From Monocercomonoides exilis (lineage: Eukaryota; Preaxostyla; Oxymonadida; Polymastigidae): a stretch of DNA of 64,000 nucleotides. This document shows, piece by piece, positions 56,210-64,000 of the stretch. Location of the stretch: NCBI GenBank assembly GCA_001643675.2, contig LSRY02000007.1, positions 1,752,001-1,816,000 of the forward strand, in the 5' to 3' direction. The notes under the pieces were generated by a model. The model was not told the origin of the DNA, did not search any database, and worked only from the letters and a program-made list of their open reading frames with translations. A program made the position numbers and the translations under genes. Position 1 is the stretch's first letter. Every line of letters starts with the position of its first letter.

Positions 56210-56920
56210 GGACAAATGAATTATTGACATTCTTTCTTGTCTTCTCCAAGAAACAGATGAAGCTGATTCCTTTTCTTCCCTTGCTTCAGTCTCCTCACTT
56301 CTGGCAAAGGCCACAAATGAATTCCAAAAGATGCTTCCAAAAATGGCAACTTTTCGAAAAATGCTCAAAAAGAATACGTTTTCATTGAATTCGCTCAATT
56401 CTCGCTTGTTCCATCTTCCAGAGAAGGGAAAAAATGAGATAGAAAATACAACCAAAAACAAAAACATGAGCAAAATATGACGAGGAGGAGGAGGAAGAAG
56501 AATTTGAAGACGAAGACGAAAAAGATGAAGAAGAAAAAGAAGACGAAGAAGACGAAGAAGACGAAGAAGACGAAGAAGACGAAGAAGACGACGACGACGA
56601 AGAAGAAGAAGAAGAGGAGGAGGAGGAGGAAGAAGAAGAAGAAGAAGAAGAAGAAGAAGAAGATCATGTGAATGCAATTGTTGAAATCAAAAGAGATGAG
56701 CGTGCGAATATTGATGAGGTGTTGGGCGAAGTGTGAAAAGGAATGGAAGTCTCTTCAGAATGCAATGAGTTTTGCAGGTTGGCAGTGAGAAGTGCAGTCT
56801 CATTGGCAGATGAGAAAAAAGTATTTGTTGATGATCAGCATCAACGAGGTTGCGACAGTGGAGAGGAGAAAAAGAAAAGAAACAAGACAAAATGGATACA
56901 AAATGAGTTGTTTTGCTGAG
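56210..56920 (+). pseudogene. Decayed gene for an acidic-repeat protein
   Basis: From about 56210 a plus-strand frame reads 'DILSCLLQETDEADSFSSLA', 'AKATNEFQKMLPKMATFRKM', 'LNSRLFHLPEKGKNEIENTT' and ends at TGA. In the next frame the sequence continues as a long Asp/Glu run (56481-56663, GAAGAC/GAA units), 'DHVNAIVEIKRDERANIDEV', a TGA, then 'SSECNEFCRLAVRSAVSLAD'. One shift and one stop separate three coding-like pieces, so it is probably a broken gene. Family unknown. Confidence 0.42.
56481..56663 (+). repeat. GAA/GAC trinucleotide repeat
   Basis: Imperfect GAAGAAGAC, GACGACGAC and long GAA/GAG runs coding for Asp/Glu in one frame. Confidence 0.9.
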
Positions 56921-57050
56921 CATTCATGCAAAGTCCTTCTGCAGATGTTGTTTCTGAACTGAATCTCTTCTTCTTCTTCTTCTTCTTCTTCTTCTGCTGC
57001 TGCTGCTGCTTCTGCTTTTGGCAATTCCGAGACAGTTTTGCAAATGCCAA

Positions 57051-58364
57051 TTAAATGTTTATATAATAATCAAATGATTTTTTAAATATTCTTCGCCAGA
57101 CTCGCGAGCTTATTAAAGAAAGTGTTTCGTGAAAGCTCGTTATATAATCTTCGTATCCTTCTTCTTCCATCTTTTCAAACATTCCAATTTGGATCTTCTT
57201 CCATTCTGCCTTCGCTAATTCTTTATCTGTCCATTTGTTCAATCTTAATGAAAAGGTTGATAATATTCCGAGACAGAACACAATTATGTCATGGTCCAAC
57301 GTTGGCTCCTGCAGCTCCTCCAAGACAATGCCAACAACTCCGCTTTCCGAAACAACAGAATCTGATATTATATTTTCGTCAGTCAGTAATTCCAAAAGAG
57401 AAACGCACAACTTGCGCATTGAATAATCGCAATCTTTTGTTTCCCTGTATAGCCTTGTAACCAATTCCAATAGCTCAACAAACTCTTCTTTCAGCATCAT
57501 GTAGAAATAGCAACGGCATTTATAAAGCACTTTCAGCCATCTCTTTATCAATATCTCTTCATTTGTTTTTTCTTCTTTATCTTTTCTCTTCCAATCCACA
57601 AGTGCATTTAGCTCTTCCAATTCTCTTATTACCTCTCTTCCAAAATGCAGTTCATTCTCAATGACTCTTTTGAAGAGTTCGTCTCCGAGCGATCGGCACA
57701 TCAAAAATTGCCAAGCAGATTGATAGGCAATTCGAGTTAGATTCCGTTGTTCCTGATGATATTGGATAATTTCTTTAATCTCGCTCAAGAACAGTTTTTC
57801 CATCAAATACTGACAGTAAATTAGAAAATGACAACAAATAAACAAAGAAGAAACAATTCCACACTGTAAATTTGTCTATGTTTCTCAAAGCCAGCAAAGC
57901 CATTTCCACCTCTTTTCGCGTTTCCTCGCTTTTCTCCTTGTTCAATGCAACCTTCAGAAGGCAAGGCACGCTAATTGAAACAATTTCTTTTGACGTGATT
58001 CCTATACAATTATGCAACATTAAATAACATTCGCAAAGATCGATCAAAAGCTTTTCGTTCTTTTCTTCTTTTTTCTGTTCTTCTATTATTTTCCCCGCAA
58101 ATCTTTCGTTCAATGAAGATTCATTAAAGCAATGACTCCATATATTTGCCACCTCTTTGCAATATCCTATGCACTTCAGCAACACAACAGCATTCTCCAA
58201 CGACAGTTTCTTTTCATCGAGCATTTTGTTTATTTTATCGAAATTTTCTTTCTTTAAAATGGAGCTCAGTTCAAGTGTGCTCATCTTCATAACTATCCCA
58301 ACAATTTCCTCAATTTTCGCTTTTTGCTCTGAATCAGTGCAATTTGTTAGTTGCAACAGATCTT
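57051..58364 (-). CDS. Family gene copy B, intact body
   Basis: Exon 58364-57865, a 55-bp phase-0 intron (57864-57810, GTGTGG..GTCAG) and exon 57809-57051 give about 419 residues, plus an unidentified 5' exon that supplies the start (a CCAG acceptor precedes 58364). The first exon has 'KAKIEEIVGIVMKMSTLELS', 'LDEKKLSLENAVVLLKCIGY', 'LLIDLCECYLMLHNC' and 'VEMALLALRNIDKF'. The second has 'EIIQYHQEQRNLTRIAYQSA', 'ENELHFGREVIRELEELNAL', 'VDWKRK' and near the end 'FEKMEEEGYEDYITSFHETL'. All blocks recur in copies A and C. The pattern suggests an all-helical scaffold; no enzyme motif. Function unknown. Confidence 0.8.
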
Positions 58365-60974
58365 CTGGAAAGTTTAAATTTTCAAAAAAAAAATTATCAA
58401 AATAAATTAATCGTCCATTCCTCTGCTCAAAGATCTGGCACACCCAGAAATATTTGCTCCCTTGAATGCGTCTGTGCAATCGCAAAATAAAAATAAAAAA
58501 AACAAACACATTCATTTTCGTGTAATTCAAGGAATGTTCAAATCAAAAAAATACTATAACTCCCGTTGTCATATATAATAAATAAGCATTGAACACTTCT
58601 TCCTTTTCCATCTTTTTCTATTGCCTCAAAGCAAGCGAATTCAAGAACAAAAAATATTCAGTATTTCGGATATATAAATAAGGGTTATCAACCTATAATT
58701 TTTTAAAATGTGAATGATTCTTGTTTTGTGATTATCGCGAACAGAAAAGGTTCGGACTGTTAAGTGGCTGTGGAACAGATGCAAAAATGCGAGTTGTTGC
58801 ACAGACGAAAGGGAATATATCTTTTTGCAAAAGGAACAGCTTGGGGCTATTTGCATTTGTTGTTTGTGAAACTGGAATTGAATAATAATTTTGCAAAAAA
58901 ATTAAATTTGCTGTCGCATGTTACAAAAAATGTTTGGAAACGCCTGCTGCGCCTTTAAAAATGCAGAATTGGAATGATTAACATCCAAAAATGTGAACGA
59001 AATGTGTCTGAAAGATTCGATTGGATAGCTTGCTCATTTCATATGAAATGCAACTCACAGACAGCACGCCTTGAAAGCGATGCGTAGGATTTAGTTTCAG
59101 TGATCATCGGGAAACCTGCATTTTATCGAAAAGGAATGCAATTATCTGTTGGACAACTGATGAAGCAAGGCGAGTGAAATTTTGAGCAGAAAAATATTGG
59201 AAGCAGTCATGCTGGCCATCATTGGAGATTTGAGGTTTGAAAAGATTTTGAAAAATGATAACCATCCTGCTGCGTTTGAAGAGAGTGCATTTTCGTCTGG
59301 TTCAACAAACTATCTCAAGATGGATTCTCAACTTCAGAAGCTATTCTGTGCCTGAGAGCTGATAAATTGTCTTCCACTTATTTTATTTTGTGCTGACAAG
59401 CTATTTGGGAGAACAAGAAAACTGGATGAGTTGGTAAGTTACAGACGATTACAAATGGAAACTATTGAAAGACAAAATAGATGGTTGAATAGTTTTTTGA
59501 AAAGGAAGATATTTTAATGAGTCCAGCTTTGCTATGAAAGGGAGAAGCAGAAGAAAAGAACTGAAATTCTTCTCGAAAGAGCCAGAAATTTTGTGATTTT
59601 GCCTGTTTGTGTTGCATTCAAAAGCGAAGCATTGAATTCTTCCATCTTCTTTGGATGCCTTTTCACCTGGTTTATGCCTAAAATGAGCTTTTTGGCAAAA
59701 AGTCATTTGTCGTTTCTGATGTTCGGAATGTTTGACAGAAGCAGTGTCTTCACCAGAGCGGATGTGCTTTCTGAGGATTTGCATTCAGAATGCATCAGAC
59801 TTTTCGTGTGATTCATTGTTCCTCTTTGTCATTTCCAAAATCGTTTGGCAGAAGCATCCGATGGAAGCTGTTATGACAAGCATTGCCCTTCTTGCGGGGT
59901 GGCAGAATTGAGTGCAGTGTGAAAGGTCCCTGAAATAAGGAGAGGAATTTGTGTTGTAGGCGAAGACTTGCCCAAAAGAAAGGGGGAAAGAGGGAAGCGG
60001 AGCACAGGGAGGAGAGGGAAAAAGAGGAGAAAGAAGAGAGGCAGGATATAATTGATGAAGATGAATGGACATGCGATTTGACAGAAAGAAAGTGAAGGGG
60101 AGAAAGGAGAAGAAAAAGGAAAAATAGGGATTTTTTGTTTTTAATTGGGGAAAGACTGAAAAGCAGAAGTATTTTTTGCATCAGAGAAGAATGAGATCAG
60201 ATTGTCATGTGAGCCAACTGTTTCTCTCAACAAGGCGATTTGCACACGCAAAGGCCTCTTTGGAGAGACAGGTTGTTCCAAAGCAATTGACACTCAGACA
60301 CAAAAACAGAAGAACAGCAATTGGAGTGATATTTTACGAGACAGTTATTTCTGCGCGGCCAAGGATCAAATAAAGGGTAATATTTGCGATTGGAACTATG
60401 AGAGTGGATGAATGGAAAGGCAAGTGGCCTTTCAAAAAATGTTTGTTTTTATTTTTTTGATGAGCATGTGAATTCAGCTAAACGTTATTTTCCTTGTTTT
60501 TCTGTAAAAATTATTCAAATCTTCATTTTCAAACATAAATGATTTCATTCCAACAAACTTCATTGTTATACACTTTTCAATCAGTAATTTCGAATGAATT
60601 TTAATTTTGTTGATTTGCATATAAATTTTAACAATCAATTTCAGTTCTTGCAAAAATTATCAAAGTTCTTCATTTGACAATAATAATAATAATGGACTGT
60701 CCAAAATAAACTTTCTCATGAGTATGCTCAACGCATCATTATAAAACCTATGAAAATGAATGGAACATGTAATGATTATTCAATCAAAAAAACATTTATC
60801 CTTCTGGATATGAAGGTGATCAACTTATTTTACGCTTGTATGCAAATTGCACAAGAATGTCATTTCTTGTTTCTTTCATTTTTTATTGTAGAATTTGTTT
60901 TGAAATCGTTGCAACATAAAAAAATTAAATTAGGAATTGTTTATCTTTGCAATTCCATTTCAAAAATAAAAATC
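58365..60974. other. Long region without a supportable gene
   Basis: About 2.6 kb between copies B and C. The first part probably includes the small 5' exon of copy B. Open stretches at 59593-59811, 60176-60411 and their complements look partly coding in composition, but I recognise no family and see no splice structure. Could contain decayed genes. Confidence 0.4.
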
Positions 60975-61060
60975 CAAAAAAAAAAAAAAGAAAGAAAGAA
61001 AAAAAGAAAAAGAAAAAAGAAAAAAAAGAAAAAGAAAAAGAAAAAGAAAAGAAAAGAGCA
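60975..61060 (+). repeat. A-rich simple repeat (AAAAAG units)
   Basis: A run of A with AAAG/AAAAAG units, just beyond the 3' end of family copy C. Confidence 0.85.
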
Positions 61061-61068
61061 TCATTTCT

Positions 61069-62394
61069 TCAAATATTCACAAAATAATCAGAAATATTCA
61101 ACGATAGTCCATGATAATATCGTCTGAAAAGAAAATTAAATATTTCATAAAAGCTTATGATGATATCTTCGTATCCTTCTTCTTCCATTTTTTCAAAAGC
61201 CTTTCTTATTGTTGCTTTTCTTTTCACTTCTTCCATTTCATCTTTCTTCTTTTCTTTCAATTTCCTCAATAAATCGAGTAAAAAGTGAAAGACATTTAAT
61301 GAGAGTCTATCGTCCAATGTTGGCTGCTTAATTTCCTCCAAAACGTCATCAACAGCTCCTCCTTTCATCAACTCTTCAACTGCTTCAAATCTGTTTGTCG
61401 TTCTTTTAAACAACACAAGGCATTGCTCACTAATTACTCTGTAATTATCCCTTGATGCTCTGAACAACCTTGTTATGCTACCAATCAGCCAAACAAATTC
61501 TGCATTCCACAATTTGAAATAGGTAAAATTTTGTTCCAAGGTTCCCAGCCATCTCAGTATAATTAGCTCTTTTTTTTTATCTTTTCTTCTTTCTTCTTTC
61601 TCCTCTTCTTTTCTCTTCCAATCCACATTTCCTCTGAGCTCTTCCAGCTCTCTTACTGCCTCTCTTCCAAAACGCAGCTCATTCACAATCACTTCATCCA
61701 AGCTGTCATCATTGAAGAATCTGCTCATTAAAAATTTCCAGGCAGTCTGATAGTCAAGTCGAGCGAGGTTTCGATGTTCCTGGTGATATTCAATGATCTC
61801 TTTGATTTCCTTAAAATACAGTTCTCTTTTCATTTCCTTAGCAAAAAAGGAGCATAAAACAATTCAATCTCGTCAAAAAGGATAAAAGAAGTGTTCAAAC
61901 AATATATTCGTTAATGTTGCTCAGCGCCAGCAAAGCCATTTCCACTTCTGTTTGAACTTCCTCGCTTTCATCTTTGGCAGATGCAACTTTCAGGAGGCAA
62001 GGCACGCATATCAAAATCAACTCCAAAGAAGCCCACTTGCTCAACAAAAGATAGCTTTCACAAAGATCAACAAGCAAACTTTCTTCATTTTCTTCATTTT
62101 TCTTTTCTTCATCAGCAATCATCTGTTTGAATCTTCTGCTCAGTGAAGATATTTCAAAGCATGGATTCCACACATTTTTCAGCATTTTGCAATATCCCAT
62201 ATGCTTTTGAAACAGAATGGTATTGTTCATCGACAATTTCTTTTCATCAATCATTTTGAGTATTTTGTTGAATATTTCTTCGTTGATAATGGATTTAAAT
62301 TCTTCTTTATTCATTCCATCAATCTATTCATTCATTTCTTCAATTTTCTGCTTCTGTTCAGCTTCATTGCAATGTTCAAGTTCACTAAACAATT
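61069..62394 (-). pseudogene. Family gene copy C, one in-frame TAG
   Basis: Exon 62394-61901 (after a TTCACAG acceptor), a 64-bp phase-0 intron (61900-61837, GTTTGA..CTAAG) and exon 61836-61069 ending TGA. It reads 'LFSELEHCNEAEQKQKIEEM', 'NE', TAG (62326-62324), 'IDGMNKEEFKSIINEE', then the conserved 'IDEKKLSMNNTILFQKHMGY', 'LLVDLCESYLLLSK', 'VEMALLALSNINEYI'; and in exon 2 'EIIEYHQEHRNLARLDYQTA', 'VNELRFGREAVRELEELRGN', 'VDWKRK', 'FEKMEEEGYEDIIISFYEIF'. The rest of the frame is undamaged, so the lesion is recent, or translation starts at the Met encoded at 62314. Confidence 0.78.
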
Positions 62395-63553
62395 CTGTGA
62401 ATAGAAAATAGTTTAATCAGAATAAGCCAGAATTCAAATGCTACAATGAATACAAACTTGTGAACTTTTTCGTTCTGTCTGTCTCCTATATACAGATTTT
62501 TTTTTATAAAAAAATTGAATGAAGAAAGCAATGCCATTTTGATATTCACAATGAAAGTTCAAAAGATTGGACAGTAGAATCAGATGAAAAATAAAAACTC
62601 ATAAAAGATGAAAGAAACATATGCATTCAAACTGTTTCATCTTCCGCGAACATTTTCGACTTGTAATTTCAAAGAAAAAGAACGCTTTGTTCTTTCTCTT
62701 TGTTGTTATGGATGTTTTGATCAAAGTTTTTTTCAAAAGGAATATTGATTAACAAAGTGAGAGTTCAATTAATGAACATTTCCCAAATAATTAGAAGAAT
62801 TATTTCCAATGATGGCAGCTGGAATTGGAGGAAATGTAATTATACGAAAATTCCATCTTTCGAATCACTGAGATTCATTGTCCAAGGAAATATAACGATT
62901 TTTGTTTTGAATGGAAATATATGAATGAATGCATTTTATATTGTTCTATTGATTGCAAAGATATTTTCATCCGTATCCTCTCCAGAGCGCAGGAATATGA
63001 GTTATTGTTGAAATGGATAATCTCAGCTTTGAAGGGCGTAATGATGAGAACAGTGCTGATAATTGTATAGTAATTAGATAATATGATAATATGTGCAAGA
63101 GCCATGCTTTCCATAATTTTTATTCGAGCGAGAAATGAAAACAAACAGATTATTCTTTTTTGAATATTGATAAAAGAGGACTGAATACAGTGAAAAATGG
63201 AGAACAGTCATGGTAATGTTGCAATAAAGGAATGTAATGTAGGAGAACTGATTGGGGAGCTTTTGGACAACGAGAGAAACTGACAATATGAAAAGCAAGA
63301 TATTTTACTGAAATGAAGAAGAGGGAAGAGGAAAAGAAACGAAAGAAGTGTGTCTTTTGTTGAGATTTCTACGCAATTGATAATTCCTTATTTTGGTTCT
63401 ATTTTTGGATTGAAAAACTTGTTGTGCTTTTTTTCATCATTATAAAGATCTTTCGGGCAGCAAAGAATAATTACTATGAAATTTGCAATCAGTTCATTTA
63501 TTCCATCCGACCTGCTGCGAGAAACAGTGCTGTGGTAATTAAAGACTTGTTGA
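62395..63553. other. Intergenic, no gene supported
   Basis: About 1.15 kb AT-rich. It may include the small 5' exon of copy C near 62455-62480. Other open stretches lack motifs. Confidence 0.45.
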
Positions 63554-63793
63554 ATGAAGGAGCTTGATGTTGTCATTCATGAAACGGATCGATTCAAAGC
63601 GACAATTTCATCAGCCGAAGGCTATTTAAGATTTTTCGAAAATGCTTGTGAAAAATCGAAGAGCACGAACAGAAAAGCAAACGATAATGCAATACAAAAA
63701 GAGATTAAAAGAAAAATTTTTGACAAAATGGAAGAAGAAGAATATAAAGACAGTCAAACAAGCTTTCTGGATGTGTTTCTTTGCGTGAATTAG
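63554..63793 (+). pseudogene. C-terminal fragment of the same family, opposite strand
   Basis: 79 codons on the plus strand ending 'RKIFDKMEEEEYKDSQTSFL' then 'DVFLCVN', matching the 'KMEEEGYEDxxxSFxE' block near the end of copies B and C. The remainder of the gene is not visible upstream, so this is a truncated inverted copy. Confidence 0.65.
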
Positions 63794-64000
63794 AATTATT
63801 AAAAGATAATTTTTGAAGATTATTTCGATAACTTTGATGGTTTTCGAAACATTTGCATTTCAGATACATATAAAGACATGGACAAAACCCGGGAAAGGGA
63901 CAAAACCCGGGAATGTCCAATCAATTGAAAAGTTTTTCAACAATTGACTCCGCTTCCTGATTTCTTTTTTTTTTTAATTAACAAAAATAAATATTTATTT
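63794..64000. other. Right edge, no gene seen
   Basis: Contains a tandem CCCGGGAAAGGGACAAAACCCGGGA-like pair (about 63888-63913), GC-rich against its surroundings; no gene. Confidence 0.4.

Noticed and set aside
56395-56677. Phe-rich and Leu/Arg-rich frames opposite the GAA/GAC repeat
   Set aside because: Complement of the trinucleotide repeat, no real protein character.
60750-61127. 125-codon plus-strand frame ending in a lysine run
   Set aside because: Dominated by the AAAAAG repeat and overlapping the 3' end of family copy C on the other strand.
1-64000. Alternative genetic code with TAA and TAG as glutamine, as in some oxymonads
   Set aside because: RPL35, POP5 and the villin headpiece end at TAA exactly where the families end, so TAA is a stop; only TAG is left as an open question.
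1-64000. tRNA, rRNA or other structured RNA genes
   Set aside because: I found no B-box-like GGTTCGAATCC context or rRNA-like conserved stretch; a covariance search was not possible.

Overview
This is nuclear DNA of a unicellular eukaryote. It is AT-rich, and genes are cut by very short GT..AG introns: 60 bp in the villin gene, 65-70 bp in RPL35, 53 bp in POP5, 55-65 bp in a lineage-specific family. Conserved proteins (villin/gelsolin, UVSSA-like, RPL35, POP5, BRAP/IMP) read with the standard code and end in TAA or TGA. A 2,638-residue surface protein combines a beta-helix-type ectodomain, one membrane span and a degenerate kinase lobe. Together with the short introns this suggests a preaxostylan/oxymonad-like flagellate near Monocercomonoides or Blattamonas. 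That placement is inference and was not tested.

Layout. 1-913: end of a two-exon family gene (copy A). 1.4-3.2 kb: Harbinger-like DDE transposase gene. 4.7-7.4 kb: villin. 8.9-9.7 kb: two palindromic MITEs. 9.9-19.3 kb: housekeeping block (UVSSA-like, RPL35, POP5, BRAP). 19.6-43.2 kb: a transposon cluster. 43.9-44.9 kb: a 950-bp foldback repeat. 46.8-54.7 kb: the surface protein. 56.2-57.0 kb: a decayed acidic-protein gene. 57.0-63.8 kb: copies B, C and a fragment of the family seen at position 1.

The main discovery is the 19.6-43.2 kb cluster. hAT-1 (19586-25940, 6,355 bp) has an intact spliced transposase gene and a perfect 8-bp target duplication that splits a 242-bp MITE. It carries a copy of the 3' part of the surface-protein gene. 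961 bp of this copy differ from the 47-kb locus by one base, after which the sequence switches abruptly to a diverged paralogue. hAT-2 (26451-34756, 8,306 bp) also has a perfect 8-bp target duplication, a related transposase and about 5 kb of broken host-like coding sequence. A third element (35039-43205) has TGGGTGATT-type ends like the MITEs, carries several broken coding stretches including a second surface-protein fragment, and was hit in one terminus by a Tc1/mariner element with perfect 51-bp ends. hAT-2 and the third element share a paralogous gene fragment that still has its intron at the same place, so the sequence was taken at the DNA level.

Exact exon ends, 5' ends of the family genes and the pairing of the third element's termini are inferred by eye.
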